Below, piece after piece: positions 8,389 to 18,256 of a stretch of 64,000 nt of DNA. The notes under the pieces were generated by a model. It did not search any database and was not told where the DNA came from. It was given only the letters and a program-made list of their open reading frames with translations. Positions within the stretch are counted from its first letter, which is position 1, and each line of letters opens with the position of its first letter. This DNA is from JBJMQS01 sp045802605 (GTDB taxonomy: Bacteria; Planctomycetota; Planctomycetia; Gemmatales; Gemmataceae): assembly GCA_045802605.1 (NCBI GenBank), contig JBJMQS010000073.1:124001-188000 (forward strand). The letters are read 5' to 3'. The position numbers were made by a program, and so were the translations under genes.

Positions 8389-11258
8389 TCGAAGCAAGAT
8401 GTCTCTCTCTGTCAGCGGCTCTCCGGCAACATACCAATTGCGAAATTCGCTTCGATGAAGGCACGCGGCATCTCTACAGCACCGACGCCAGCATTTATCG
8501 CATTGAGCCGTTGGGCGTCGTTATGCCACGTACCGCTGAGGATCTCCGAGCCGTGGTGCAGATCGCATTAGAGATGAATATCCCGTTCGTGCCGCGCGGT
8601 GGGGGCACGTCGCTCTCGGGGCAGTCGATTGGTGCGGGTCTAGTTGTTGATTGCAGCAAACATTTGAATCGCATTCTGGATGTCGATGCGCGGGGCCGGC
8701 GCGTTCGCGTGCAACCGGGCGTAGTGCTGGATCAACTCAATCGCGCTTTGGCCAAAGATGACTTGATGTTCGGGCCGGATGTCGCCACAGCGAATCGGGC
8801 GAACATTGGCGGCATGCTCGGCAACAACTCGGCGGGCTCGCGGTCAATCGTCTATGGCAAGACGGCGGATCACGTTTTGGGTTTGAACGTGCTGCTAGCA
8901 GATGGATCAGCGGCAGTCGCGGAGGCTTTGCCCCGCGAGCGATGGGAGAATGAGCGACTGAATCGCGGGGTGCGAGAGATTGTCGAGCGAAATGCTGACG
9001 AGATTCGCAGGCGGTTCCCGAACATCATTCGACGAGTCAGTGGTTACAACCTCCAGGGAATGCTGGACCAACTGGACAAGAAACCCAGCTTGATCCCGCT
9101 TCTTGTGGGCAGTGAAGGCACGCTGGCATTCGTGACTGAAGCGGAACTAAATCTTGTCCCGAAGCCAAGATCGCGGGGCCTGCTCATTCCGCACTTCAAA
9201 TCGCTGCGAACAGCGTTGGACGCAGTGCAAGTCTGTTTGGAATTCCAGCCATCAGCCGTGGAACTACTCGACGGCATGCTGATCGAACTAGCGGCTGGGA
9301 ATTTGGCCCTTCGCGATGTGATGAAACACATTGATGGCAGGCCGGCAGCGCTTTTGATGGTGGAGATATCAGGCGATAGCCCAGCAGAAATTGCGTCGCG
9401 CATCGATTCCCTGAATCAAAAGTTGAAACGAGGACCGGGTCTAACAGGAGTGCGCGTAGCGCTGGATGCGGAACTGCGCGATCCCTTATGGAATCTGCGA
9501 AGCGCGGCGGTGCCCTTATTGCTCGGAATGCACGGCGATCGCAAGCCGGTGACTTTTTGCGAGGACACGGCCGTTAGTCCCGAGCGATTGCCGGAGTTCG
9601 CTGACCGATTCCGGGAGCTATTGAAGCGGCATGGCACTGGCGGAGCGTTCTATGGCCACGCGTCGGTGGGCTGCCTGCACGTTCGACCGCTTTTGAATCT
9701 CAAAGATCCCGGTGACGTCATCCGCATGCGCCAGATCATGCACGACGTCACGGACCTGGTGCTCGAATTCGGCGGCAGTCTGAGCGGCGAGCACGGCGAC
9801 GGCTTGGCTCGCAGCGAATGGAACCGCAAGATGTATGGGCCGCAGATCTACTCGGCGTTCCAACAGATCAAGGGCCTGTTCGATCCGAAGAACGTGTTCA
9901 ATCCGGGCAAGATTGTCGATGCCCCGACGATGACCGAAAACCTGCGCACGAGTTCGGTGAGCAGTAAAGTTGAACTCCCCACGGTATTCGACTATTCGCG
10001 GCAAGAGGGCTTCTTTCGCTCGATCGAACTTTGCAATGGCTCGGGCGTGTGCCGGAAGACCCAAGGCGGCACGATGTGCCCGTCGTTTCGCGCGACCCGC
10101 GATGAGGTCGACAGCACGCGAGGCCGGGCGAATGCCTTGCGGATCGCGCTGGAGCAGGGCGTGGATCGGCCGGACCCCGCCCACCCGATGGCCGAGCGCT
10201 GGGTTTACGATGTGATGGACCTGTGCTTGATGTGCAAAGCGTGCAAGGCCGAATGCCCGAGCAATGTGGACATGCAGAAGCTTAAGAGTGAATTTCTGCA
10301 CTCCTACTACCAACGACAGCCGCGGCCAATTGGCCAACGGGTGATGGCATACGTCCATCGGTTCAATCGGTTGGGTTCGAAGTACGCCGGACTCGCGAAC
10401 TGGTTTCACCGTCTGCCCGGCATGCGCGTCGTCATAGAAAAACTCGCGGGTATCGACCGGCGGCGATCGCTGCCAACTTTCCATGCCGATGACTTTCGGA
10501 GTTGGTTCGATCGGCGGACGCCGCGGCGCGGCGCGAACGGCGCTGTCCATTTGCTCGACGATTGTTTTACGACGTTCAATGAGCCGCACATTGCCAAAGC
10601 CGCCGTCAAAGTCTTTGAGTCCGCGGGTTACCAGGTGAAGCGATTGGGAATGGTCTGCTGTGGCCGGGCGATGATCAGCAAGGGAATGCTCGACGAAGCC
10701 CGAAGCCTAGTGCGATCGCAACTCCCGCGGCTCAATGCTCTCGTTGCAGATGGTACCCCAATTTTGGGTTTGGAACCGAGTTGCCTGTTGACGCTCTGCG
10801 ATGAATGGCCCGACCTCATGCCCGGTGCCGCAGCAACTCGGGTGGCCAAGGCCGCGCATCTCGCGGAAGTTTGGCTGGGCGAGCAGATAGTTGGCGGGCG
10901 AGCCAAGCTGCCCTTCAAGGGGCGAAACGAACAAATACTGTTCCAGGGACATTGCCATCAGAAGGCGCTTTGCGGCAGCCACGGCTCCGCGGCCGCGATG
11001 TCGCTTGTGCCCAACGTAAACGTGCAGACGATCGATGCCGGCTGTTGCGGCATGGCCGGCTCATTCGGTTACGAAGTCGAGCATTACGATGTCAGCGTGC
11101 AAATCGCAAATCTCGAATTAGTCCCCGCGATCAAAGCGAATCCTGCAGCAACTTTGGCGGCGACCGGCACCTCATGCCGCCATCAAATCCGCGACTTGAC
11201 CGGCCGAAGCGCTAAACACCCGATGGAAGTCCTTGCAGACGCAATAGTTGCGAGTTAG
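8385..11258 (+). CDS. FAD-linked oxidase fused to Fe-S/CCG reductase (GlcD-GlpC type)
   Basis: 957 residues, overlapping aat by ATGA. Domains in order: FAD_binding_4 (about 40-260, with PP-loop GGGTSLSGQSIGAG and NIGGMLGNNSAGSRS); the FAD-oxidase C-terminal domain with SLSGEHGDGLARSEW (about 470); a pair of ferredoxin-like clusters (CNGSGVCRKTQGGTMCPSF near 550 and CLMCKACKAECPSNVD near 615); then two CCG-type domains (VCCGRAMISKG and GCCGMAGSFGYEVEHYD). This architecture is that of D-lactate / D-2-hydroxyacid dehydrogenases passing electrons to the quinone pool. The exact substrate cannot be read from the sequence. Translational coupling to aat is visible, but a functional link is not obvious. 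Confidence 0.9.
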   Translation: MIEARCLSLSAALRQHTNCEIRFDEGTRHLYSTDASIYRIEPLGVVMPRTAEDLRAVVQIALEMNIPFVPRGGGTSLSGQSIGAGLVVDCSKHLNRILDVDARGRRVRVQPGVVLDQLNRALAKDDLMFGPDVATANRANIGGMLGNNSAGSRSIVYGKTADHVLGLNVLLADGSAAVAEALPRERWENERLNRGVREIVERNADEIRRRFPNIIRRVSGYNLQGMLDQLDKKPSLIPLLVGSEGTLAFVTEAELNLVPKPRSRGLLIPHFKSLRTALDAVQVCLEFQPSAVELLDGMLIELAAGNLALRDVMKHIDGRPAALLMVEISGDSPAEIASRIDSLNQKLKRGPGLTGVRVALDAELRDPLWNLRSAAVPLLLGMHGDRKPVTFCEDTAVSPERLPEFADRFRELLKRHGTGGAFYGHASVGCLHVRPLLNLKDPGDVIRMRQIMHDVTDLVLEFGGSLSGEHGDGLARSEWNRKMYGPQIYSAFQQIKGLFDPKNVFNPGKIVDAPTMTENLRTSSVSSKVELPTVFDYSRQEGFFRSIELCNGSGVCRKTQGGTMCPSFRATRDEVDSTRGRANALRIALEQGVDRPDPAHPMAERWVYDVMDLCLMCKACKAECPSNVDMQKLKSEFLHSYYQRQPRPIGQRVMAYVHRFNRLGSKYAGLANWFHRLPGMRVVIEKLAGIDRRRSLPTFHADDFRSWFDRRTPRRGANGAVHLLDDCFTTFNEPHIAKAAVKVFESAGYQVKRLGMVCCGRAMISKGMLDEARSLVRSQLPRLNALVADGTPILGLEPSCLLTLCDEWPDLMPGAAATRVAKAAHLAEVWLGEQIVGGRAKLPFKGRNEQILFQGHCHQKALCGSHGSAAAMSLVPNVNVQTIDAGCCGMAGSFGYEVEHYDVSVQIANLELVPAIKANPAATLAATGTSCRHQIRDLTGRSAKHPMEVLADAIVAS

Positions 11259-11365
11259 CCTCGAATCCCTTCTGTTCTTGCGTCTTTGCGGCCACGGTGT
11301 TATGGCAATGCCGCGCACATTCCGCGCATGGATTCGGTCAGTTTCCACGGCAGGAGGCCAGGATC

Positions 11366-13246
11366 ATGAGCTTCGAAAAATCCCGCAAGCGAACAAAGGT
11401 TTCGAGGGGGACCAGGCTGCTCGTGACCGAGTTGGAAAACCGAACCGTCCCCAACGCCGGCACGCTCGACGCCTCGTTTGGCACCGGCGGCACGGTGACC
11501 ACTTCGCTCGGTTCGGGGCATGCCGATCCCAACGCAATTGCCGTGGCGCCGAGTGGCAAAATTGTGGTCGCCGGGAAGGTCTCCGATCCATCGGTGCAGT
11601 TTGCGGGCGATGCCTTTGGCCTCGCTTGTTACAACGCCAATGGCACGCTTGACACAACTTTCGGCACCAATGGCCGCGCGGTCACAGCCGTGAGCATCTA
11701 TGGAAGCCATGCGCTAGGGGTCACGGTACAACCTGATGGAAAAATCGTGGCCGTCGGTTATGCCAACGGCACTCTCTCCGAAGAGTTCGCCGTCGTGCGC
11801 TACAACGCCAACGGTACGCTCGACTCAACGTTCGGCTCCGGCGGCATCGTCATTACGGACTTCGCTGAGAAGCGCGATATCGCGACATGCGTCACACTGC
11901 AAAACGATGGCAAGATTGTTGTCGCGGGCACCGCGGTTCGCAATTCGAGTGATTACGACCACTTTGCGGTCGTGCGTTACAACACCGACGGCACTCTCGA
12001 TAGCACATTCGGCATCGCGGGCAAACTCGTTTGCCCGATTAGCTTGATCGGCGATTTCGCGCGCGGTGTGGCGATCGATGGCGCGGGCAACATCGTTGTC
12101 ACCGGCACGGCCACTTACGACAACAACGGCGCCTGGTCGAACGAATTGGCTACCGCTCGATTTCTCCCCAACGGCGATCTCGACGTTGGTTTTGCCACCG
12201 CTGGCATGCGAATTACTCACGTCACTACCAACGATTCGGGCCGGGGGCTGGCGCTTCAGGCCGATGGCAAGATCGTCGTGGCCGGATACTCGGCGGACGG
12301 TGCTCCTCCATCGTTTACGCTGGTGCGCTACAACAATGATGGCTCGTTGGATATTACGTTTCAGGGCGGGTGGGTATGCACGGGTTTTGCCCCACTTGGC
12401 GGCGTCGGTCAAGGCGTGGCCATTCAGTCGAACGGCAAGATCGTAGCCGCAGGGTACTTTGGCTCAAATGATGGCTTTGCGCTCGCACGATACAACACCG
12501 ACGGCACACTAGACTCCGGTTTCGGGACCGGCGGCAAGGAAGTCGTGCCGTTCACATCGCCGGCGTGGGCCACGACCAGCATGGGTAAAGCAATTGCACT
12601 GCAGGCCGATGGCCAAATCGTCGTGGCAGGTTTGTACTCTGACAGCGATAACTATTACCAGATGTTCGGCGTTGCCCGCTTCAATGCTCATCAGCTTCCG
12701 CCAACGGTCACCTCGGTGGTGTTTGGCGACGGCACGAATCAGCGGTCACTGGTCAAGCAAATCACGGTCAATTTTTCTGAGCCTGTGAACTTCATAGGTT
12801 CTGTTGCAAGCTGTTTCACCCTGCATCGGGCAGGTAGCGCCGGAACGATTGGCGACGTGACGTTGACGGCGAGTCCTGCGACCGGTCCCGCGAGTACGGT
12901 CACGCTGACGTTTTCCGGAACGTTGACTGAGTTCGACTCGCTCGTGGACGGAATCTACAACCTCATCATCGACGCCGCACAAGTGTCGGGCGTCGGCGGA
13001 GCGCTTGATGGCAACGGCGACACGATTCCCGGCGGCAGCCATGTCGTCAACGGAAGCGTAGCGAACAAATTCTTCCGACTATTTGGCGACAACACGGGTT
13101 CGGGAACGGTTGACCAATCAAATTACCTGGTCTTCCGAGACGCGGTTTCCGCCGGACCTAATACGATCTTTGACTTCAACCATGATGGCGATGTGGATCA
13201 GACCGACTATCTCGCATTTCGCGATCGAATCGCGGCCGCCCCGTAA
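11366..13246 (+). CDS. Delta-60 repeat surface protein with dockerin-like C-terminus
   Basis: 626 residues from ATG 11366 with Shine-Dalgarno AGGAGG; an earlier in-frame start at 11297 lacks one. The N-terminus has no ordinary signal peptide but has the planctomycete pattern basic-TRLLVTELENRTVPNAG. At least seven copies of a roughly 55-residue repeat follow, each with D-G-K-I-V-V-A-G, ...VRYN-x-DGTLDSTFG and G-x-A-x-Q. These are the delta-60 repeats, which form a beta-propeller-like fold. At about 470-560 there is an Ig-like segment (TSVVFGDGTNQRSLVKQITV). The last 45 residues contain two Ca-binding dockerin-like loops (DNTGSGTVDQSNY and DFNHDGDVDQTDY). Probably secreted; role unknown. Confidence 0.85.
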   Translation: MSFEKSRKRTKVSRGTRLLVTELENRTVPNAGTLDASFGTGGTVTTSLGSGHADPNAIAVAPSGKIVVAGKVSDPSVQFAGDAFGLACYNANGTLDTTFGTNGRAVTAVSIYGSHALGVTVQPDGKIVAVGYANGTLSEEFAVVRYNANGTLDSTFGSGGIVITDFAEKRDIATCVTLQNDGKIVVAGTAVRNSSDYDHFAVVRYNTDGTLDSTFGIAGKLVCPISLIGDFARGVAIDGAGNIVVTGTATYDNNGAWSNELATARFLPNGDLDVGFATAGMRITHVTTNDSGRGLALQADGKIVVAGYSADGAPPSFTLVRYNNDGSLDITFQGGWVCTGFAPLGGVGQGVAIQSNGKIVAAGYFGSNDGFALARYNTDGTLDSGFGTGGKEVVPFTSPAWATTSMGKAIALQADGQIVVAGLYSDSDNYYQMFGVARFNAHQLPPTVTSVVFGDGTNQRSLVKQITVNFSEPVNFIGSVASCFTLHRAGSAGTIGDVTLTASPATGPASTVTLTFSGTLTEFDSLVDGIYNLIIDAAQVSGVGGALDGNGDTIPGGSHVVNGSVANKFFRLFGDNTGSGTVDQSNYLVFRDAVSAGPNTIFDFNHDGDVDQTDYLAFRDRIAAAP

Positions 13247-13253
13247 CTATTGA

Positions 13254-13883
13254 TTAGCGAGACTTCCCGGACTCGAGTTGAACACTGTCGAGCACTTTGC
13301 GGATTTGCTGTTGGGTCTCGGTGTCGGCGGTAACGAAGGTGGCCGCGAAAATGAACGTCTGTTTGCCCCGCCGCACGGCGACGACTTCAGAAGTAAAAGG
13401 TCGCGTTCCAATCCGGTCGGGGTCCAGCGCGCCGGAATAGGTTAGCCTCGCAGCCGGCATTCCAGCCACGGTCAGGTCCGCTTCCACTTCCTTCGACACT
13501 TTGAAGTCGGGCTCGGGCGGCTTCCGTTTCATTAATTCTTCGGCCGGTTTCGGGTCACCCTCCGCGTCTTTGACGATGACTCGCATCCACGCCACGTTCG
13601 GACCTTTGACGATTCGCTTGTATTTTACGATGCGGCGCTCAGGGACGTGATAATTCGGCGCTTCGGTGGTGCGCACCTGCATGGCCCAGCCGGGCAGCGG
13701 GGTGAACCGTAGGCCGACTTGCGGATCGTCAAACGGCTTGTCACCATCTTCGAGGAGAGGAACCCCCTCGGGGGGGGACGGGCTTACTTGCGGCGTCCAA
13801 ACATAAACGGTCGCTAGCCCGGCTCCGACGAGAAGAGTGACAAGCAATACTCCCAACAATGTCCGCTCGGTCCGACGGGTCAT
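13254..13883 (-). CDS. Membrane-anchored hypothetical protein
   Basis: 209 residues. One N-terminal membrane segment (LLGVLLVTLLVGAGLATVYVW) is followed by a soluble domain with PQVGLRFTPLPGWAMQVRT, which resembles the PsbP/LpqN-like class of exported proteins that begin with a 'GF-x-P-x-GW' strand. It is encoded 1 bp after the end of the upstream pseudopilin gene, so it is probably in the same operon. No recognised active site. Confidence 0.7.
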   Translation of the reverse strand: MTRRTERTLLGVLLVTLLVGAGLATVYVWTPQVSPSPPEGVPLLEDGDKPFDDPQVGLRFTPLPGWAMQVRTTEAPNYHVPERRIVKYKRIVKGPNVAWMRVIVKDAEGDPKPAEELMKRKPPEPDFKVSKEVEADLTVAGMPAARLTYSGALDPDRIGTRPFTSEVVAVRRGKQTFIFAATFVTADTETQQQIRKVLDSVQLESGKSR

Positions 13884-13884
13884 T

Positions 13885-14856
13885 TCAGAAATCGTCCGTG
13901 GCCACGGGTTCGCCGCCTTTGCGCGTACCGATGGCTTTGAAAATAATCAACGGCGTGTTCGAGGTGAGAACCCGAACCGAACCGTCGGCAAATGCGAAGT
14001 TGCCCGCCTGAAAGTGCGGTGAGTAAAAATCGTAAACCTCGGAGTAAGGGTCGTTTAACCGATGCCAACCGGTGCGGGCCATGGCGGCCGTGCTCGGCTC
14101 TTCAACGGCATGAATGTACACGGGGGCGTCAACAGTCGTTCGCACGGTACCCTCATCAATGCAACCGACCCACGAGGTCTGACAGAACAACGAGCCGCGT
14201 TCGCCTAGCGCTAGAGTTGTTGATGTTCCGTCGACGATGTCGCCGATTCGCGTGTTGCTGTTGCGGTAAAAGATGCCGTCCCCGCTGGCTGGATATTCAC
14301 CAATACTGCCGCCAGTGCCATAGCAGGAGGCATAGCTAGTGGTGGCGAATTCGCTGATTGGCTTGTTCAGTTGCGAGTAGGCTGTGTAGGTACCAGAATG
14401 TCGATCCGATGGGCAAATGAATTGCCGCACAACGATCTTTCGGACTTCGGCGTTGTTCCGATTCTCGACGGCTTTGTCCCAGTGGATCTTGGACGCGACG
14501 GCGCCGAGTTCGAGATAAGGCAGCAAATGCGCTTCCCAACTCCAGCCCGGAAATGTCAGCATCGGCTCCCAATTACTGGCCGCGCCGTACACCGCTTCCT
14601 GCATCTCACCCACGATTAAGCGATCCGGAAAATGCTCATCAAATAAGTAAGCCGGCGGGAAATGACCTTTATCTTCATGGAAGTGATGCAGCGCGATTCC
14701 CATCTGCCGCAGATTGTTGCGGCAACTTGTTTGATCGGCCGACTCACGCACGCGCTGAACGGCCGGCAGTAAGAGGCCGATCAGCACGCCAATGATGGCC
14801 ATGACAACCAAGACTTCGATGAGGCTGAAGCCACGACGACCTGTCGAATGTTGCAT
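13885..14856 (-). CDS. DUF1559 pseudopilin-like protein
   Basis: 323 residues. The start at 14856 places the type IV prepilin signal at the N-terminus (RRGF-SLIEVLVVMAIIGVL, cleavage G|F with Glu at +5). It is followed by the LLPAVQRVRESADQTSCRNNLRQMGIALHHF segment typical of planctomycete DUF1559 proteins. Near the C-terminus is the H-x9-DG box (HFQAGNFAFADGSVRVL). These proteins are abundant in planctomycetes and are thought to be processed by prepilin peptidase and assembled by a type II secretion-like machine. The second member lies 11 bp upstream. Confidence 0.93.
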   Translation of the reverse strand: MQHSTGRRGFSLIEVLVVMAIIGVLIGLLLPAVQRVRESADQTSCRNNLRQMGIALHHFHEDKGHFPPAYLFDEHFPDRLIVGEMQEAVYGAASNWEPMLTFPGWSWEAHLLPYLELGAVASKIHWDKAVENRNNAEVRKIVVRQFICPSDRHSGTYTAYSQLNKPISEFATTSYASCYGTGGSIGEYPASGDGIFYRNSNTRIGDIVDGTSTTLALGERGSLFCQTSWVGCIDEGTVRTTVDAPVYIHAVEEPSTAAMARTGWHRLNDPYSEVYDFYSPHFQAGNFAFADGSVRVLTSNTPLIIFKAIGTRKGGEPVATDDF

Positions 14857-14867
14857 GATCCAGTTCC

Positions 14868-15872
14868 TTAATAATCCTCGCCGACAATTTCGCCGCCGGC
14901 GCGTGTGCCCAACGCTCGCCACGTTGTTGGTGAAATACTCCGGCTGATGGTACGCACACTGCCATCCATAAATAGCGCGTTGATGGCTCCGGCCGTATGG
15001 AAACTGCGAGCCGTCATCGCGGCATAGGAGATTGCGGTAGCCGATGATCCATCCCGACTCGACACATAATCGACGTCATAGGTGATGCCCATCGGATCGG
15101 TGTATGGGACTAGGGTGTTCGGTGTGAACACAAATGTCAGGCCCGTCTTGACGGTCTGTCCTTCCGTCCAACTGTTATGTGTGCCGGTCTTGTATGCGCC
15201 GCCGAGCGCAACGAGGGCCGCCGCGTCGGGCGGTGGAATCGAGGTGGCCACACCTCCGAGCATGTAGTCGCCGAACGCCCGGACTTCGGAAAATGCGACT
15301 GTGGTTCCCATTCCATCACGGAAGTCACGCGGAGCGTTTCCGCCATTGGCGTTGCTAGTAAACGTAATCGCGCCATCGCCGCCTTGGCCCTTGTTCGGAT
15401 CCCAAACCATCCAGGTGCCTTCATTCGCGCCGTACGTGGTCGGATATTTGGCCGGCTGACTGCCAGAGGCCACCTGCGGGTGATCATTCAATTCGCTTGG
15501 ACAGACAAATATGTCGATTCGTTGCTTGGTGACGTCGGGCTGTGAGTTGGCCGCGACTTTCAAGTCGATCATCGAATAAAGATTCGCTTGCTCGATAAAC
15601 GGCAAGATTCGCGCATGGGCCGAATACGAGTCGGCTGACGTGGCCTTGGCAGGATAAACGCCATTGGACGGAAAATGGTTATTGGTTTGATTGTAATTGT
15701 GCAGTGCCAAACCAATCTGCTTTAGATTATTCGCACACTTGGTGCGGAAGCCCGACTCGCGGACCTTTTGCACTGCCGGCAGTAGCAGGCCCATCAAAAC
15801 GCCCATGATAGCGATCACGACGAGCAATTCGATCAGGGTAAATGCGCTGCGGAATCGCGGAGGGGATATCAT
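14868..15872 (-). CDS. DUF1559 pseudopilin-like protein
   Basis: 334 residues. Prepilin-type N-terminus RSAF-TLIELLVVIAIMGVLMGLLLPAVQKVRES, then CANNLKQIGLALHNYNQ. The C-terminal H-x9-DG box is HTAGAINALFMDGSVRTI. It is a member of the same family as the downstream neighbour and is likely co-transcribed with it and with the 13254 gene. Substrate and location are inferred: exported, possibly fibre-forming. Confidence 0.93.
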   Translation of the reverse strand: MISPPRFRSAFTLIELLVVIAIMGVLMGLLLPAVQKVRESGFRTKCANNLKQIGLALHNYNQTNNHFPSNGVYPAKATSADSYSAHARILPFIEQANLYSMIDLKVAANSQPDVTKQRIDIFVCPSELNDHPQVASGSQPAKYPTTYGANEGTWMVWDPNKGQGGDGAITFTSNANGGNAPRDFRDGMGTTVAFSEVRAFGDYMLGGVATSIPPPDAAALVALGGAYKTGTHNSWTEGQTVKTGLTFVFTPNTLVPYTDPMGITYDVDYVSSRDGSSATAISYAAMTARSFHTAGAINALFMDGSVRTISRSISPTTWRALGTRAGGEIVGEDY

Positions 15873-15900
15873 GCTGGGCCTCAGAAAAAGATGATGTCTA

Positions 15901-16518
15901 TTACTTCTTCGGCGTTGAAACCGCTTTTCGTGTTAGCATCAACTCCATGACTAGCCGCTCGGACCCGTCCGCGTTGATATTGTACTGGCGGTGGGCAACG
16001 CGATTCCCATTCTCCTCGGTCTTGGTGACGGTTCTGGATCGCCGGCTCTCATTTTCCTCGCCGAGCGCTTTGCTGAACAGGACAATCTGCTCACCGTCGA
16101 ACTTGTCTTGGGCCTGACGGAATGACATCCGCGTCTGCCGCGAGTCAGTCCAGACACTCGTGAATTTGCCGGAGCTTGGCTCGAACCCGATGATTCCCAT
16201 TCCCGTCGAACGATCCGCCCCGGACCCGAAAACGAAGTCGGATTGCAAGAAGCGGCCGCCGTGAATCATCGATTGTTTGCATTCGCCCGAGGCACGCGAA
16301 GCTTCGCCACCGCCGCGCGGGTAAAAGGTCTTCGTAACATCCCACTCGCCGACCATTCGCTCGAGGAATTTTTGACCTTCGCCGGGCCCGGATTTCGGCT
16401 CATGGGTGGATTGGGCGTCTTGCTTTGGTTTTGGGTCAGACTTGTTGGCGGGTTTGTCGTCGCCATAAATCGCTGGCGTCGCCAGCATCGCGAGGACTGC
16501 AAGAACGACCGACCGCAT
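15901..16518 (-). CDS. DUF1579-like secreted protein
   Basis: 205 residues from ATG 16518 (MRSVVLAVLAMLATPAIYG signal peptide); the open frame upstream is not part of it. After a Lys/Pro-rich linker the domain begins FLERMVGEWDVTKTFYP and continues with GFEPSSGKFTSVWTDSRQTRMSF and a final RLVMELMLTRK. This matches the DUF1579 lipocalin-like family of secreted planctomycete and proteobacterial proteins of unknown function. Confidence 0.75.
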   Translation of the reverse strand: MRSVVLAVLAMLATPAIYGDDKPANKSDPKPKQDAQSTHEPKSGPGEGQKFLERMVGEWDVTKTFYPRGGGEASRASGECKQSMIHGGRFLQSDFVFGSGADRSTGMGIIGFEPSSGKFTSVWTDSRQTRMSFRQAQDKFDGEQIVLFSKALGEENESRRSRTVTKTEENGNRVAHRQYNINADGSERLVMELMLTRKAVSTPKK

Positions 16519-16670
16519 GTGAGTTCTCCGCGCAAGGCGACGAAACAAGCTAGCGGAATTGTAACTGACAGAGCTGACCGCAACCGGATTTGATGGACGG
16601 CAGCCACCCACAGGTCATGGTCTAGCTGCAACGATCATGTCAGATATGCGCATTGTCCAACCGTAGGTGG

Positions 16671-17099
16671 CTAACGAAGCAGGTTCCCGGTCACAAACTC
16701 TGACGGCGGAGCAAACATCGCTTTCACTGGCTCACGCACCAAAACCAGGATGGTAAAGATCCCGAGAACTGTGCCAAAGGGTGTGAAGATGCATTCAACG
16801 CACGCCACGATGAAACAAAAACGGTAGCGTTTGCGTTTCGCAAGCGACCGCCCCGTGATCAACATCAAGACGGCCAAAGTTTGAAGGAACGTGATGGCAA
16901 AACTCGCTACGATCACAAACATCCATGCGAACAATGGAGGCGGCTGCTCTTTCCCGAATTTTTCCGGTGTCAAAAGCATGACAAGTCCGACCGTCAAATG
17001 AATGATCGGGATCAAGCCGAACAGGAACGCCAACGCAGCGACCACGTAGTGAAACGTTGCGAGGAGATTCAGGTGGTATTCGTCTTGCGCAATATACAC
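16671..17099 (-). CDS. Small integral membrane protein
   Basis: 142 residues with about three hydrophobic segments (residues 14-43, 58-83 and 95-118). The start at 17099 (MYIAQDEYHLNLLATFHYVVAAL) is plausible; there is no other candidate. The HxxLLxxFHYV opening is shared by many uncharacterised bacterial membrane proteins. No catalytic residues are visible. Confidence 0.65.
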   Translation of the reverse strand: MYIAQDEYHLNLLATFHYVVAALAFLFGLIPIIHLTVGLVMLLTPEKFGKEQPPPLFAWMFVIVASFAITFLQTLAVLMLITGRSLAKRKRYRFCFIVACVECIFTPFGTVLGIFTILVLVREPVKAMFAPPSEFVTGNLLR

Positions 17100-17121
17100 A
17101 AATCACGTCCGTGGTTCCGCT

Positions 17122-17619
17122 TCAGCCCGCATGGGCCTGTTTCAGCGCGGCAATATCAAGCTTCTTCATTTGCAGCATTGCCTTGGTCGCCCGTCGCGCT
17201 TTGCCCGGGTCCGGATCACTCATCAACTCGCCGAGGATCCGTGGCACAACCTGCCAGCTCACGCCGAATTTGTCCTTGAGCCAGCCACACTGTTGCGACT
17301 TGGGATCGCAGCCTTCGCTGAGACGAGCCCAGTAGTGATCAATTTCTTCTTGCGTCTCGCACGGGATCTGAAATGAAATCGCCTCGGTGAACTTGAACAT
17401 CGGCCCACCGTTGAGGGCCGTAAATGATTGGCCGTCGAGATCAAATTCGACAGTCATCACGCTGCCGGGCTTTCTCTGGTGAATCTCCTGACCCGCTTCC
17501 GAGTATCGTGAAATCTTTCCAAGTTTGGAATTCGGGAAGATTGAGACATAGAACTTCGCCGCCTCCTCGCCTTGGTCGTCGAACCAGAAGCAGGGGGTGA
17601 TGCGATGAATCTGCGGCAT
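17122..17619 (-). CDS. VOC / PhnB-like (3-dmu-9_3-mt) protein
   Basis: 165 residues, starting at MPQIHRITPCFWFD; the frame is open 12 codons further. Features of the PhnB-type vicinal-oxygen-chelate fold: CFWFDDQGEEAAKFYVSIFPNSK, MTVEFDLDGQSFTALNGG and DHYWARLSEGCDPKSQQCGWLKDKFGVSWQVVP. The protein is usually a homodimer of unknown substrate. The cluster 17-20 kb contains other small fold proteins often found together (SRPBCC, a second VOC). Confidence 0.88.
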   Translation of the reverse strand: MPQIHRITPCFWFDDQGEEAAKFYVSIFPNSKLGKISRYSEAGQEIHQRKPGSVMTVEFDLDGQSFTALNGGPMFKFTEAISFQIPCETQEEIDHYWARLSEGCDPKSQQCGWLKDKFGVSWQVVPRILGELMSDPDPGKARRATKAMLQMKKLDIAALKQAHAG

Positions 17620-17651
17620 GCCAAAACTCCGAGATAAACTTCGGGTAAGAA

Positions 17652-18203
17652 TCACATTCTAGGAGGGGCCGGGGGAAGCGTCGGTAAGTTCGCTTGACCG
17701 AAATGTACCGCCTGGGCGAAGTCTCGGGAGACGCCTGTCAAACGAATGATGTAGTCATCAATCAGGGTGGGGCGGATGGCAGTCTGCTGAAGGACGACAG
17801 CCATTATTAACCACACGATGCTCAATACAAGACTCGCGACGCACATATATCCAGTCCAGTCTGGGCGGGCGAAGGCCGGTTGCGGTGCGGATTGGCTCGC
17901 CGCAAATGCCGTCATACCAAGACCGAAAATTGCGGCGAAGCTGAGCCATGTAACGAGTGCACGCCAGCGCCAATGACCTTTGTGCTTGTCGCACATGGGA
18001 ACAGCCAAGCGCGCCCGCTTGGTCAAGATCATGGCCACAATCAGGAAGGGTAGAAAGCCCACGAAGATCAGGAAGACCACCCAAGAGGGACTCCAAGAAA
18101 ACGTCCTAACCACTCTGTTTTCAGCAGCGGCGCCGCAGCACATGCAAAACGGTGGAAGGTTTTCAGAGATGGGTTCGTTGCGACGGAGTTTTACCACGGA
18201 CAT
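17652..18203 (-). CDS. Hypothetical membrane protein with Cys pair
   Basis: 183 residues. The N-terminal segment carries C-M-C-C (FCMCCGAAAENR, zinc-ribbon-like), and CDKHKGHW follows the first membrane segment. Hydrophobic stretches lie at about 40-60, 88-106 and 122-145. The C-terminal cytosolic tail ends in Pro (LPTLPPAPPRM). Not recognised. The cysteine arrangement suggests a small metal site; that is inference. Confidence 0.6.
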   Translation of the reverse strand: MSVVKLRRNEPISENLPPFCMCCGAAAENRVVRTFSWSPSWVVFLIFVGFLPFLIVAMILTKRARLAVPMCDKHKGHWRWRALVTWLSFAAIFGLGMTAFAASQSAPQPAFARPDWTGYMCVASLVLSIVWLIMAVVLQQTAIRPTLIDDYIIRLTGVSRDFAQAVHFGQANLPTLPPAPPRM

Positions 18204-18256
18204 GGGGCGCCTCGCGAAATTGGGCCTGTATCCAAAAAGTTGCTGCGATCTGCAAA

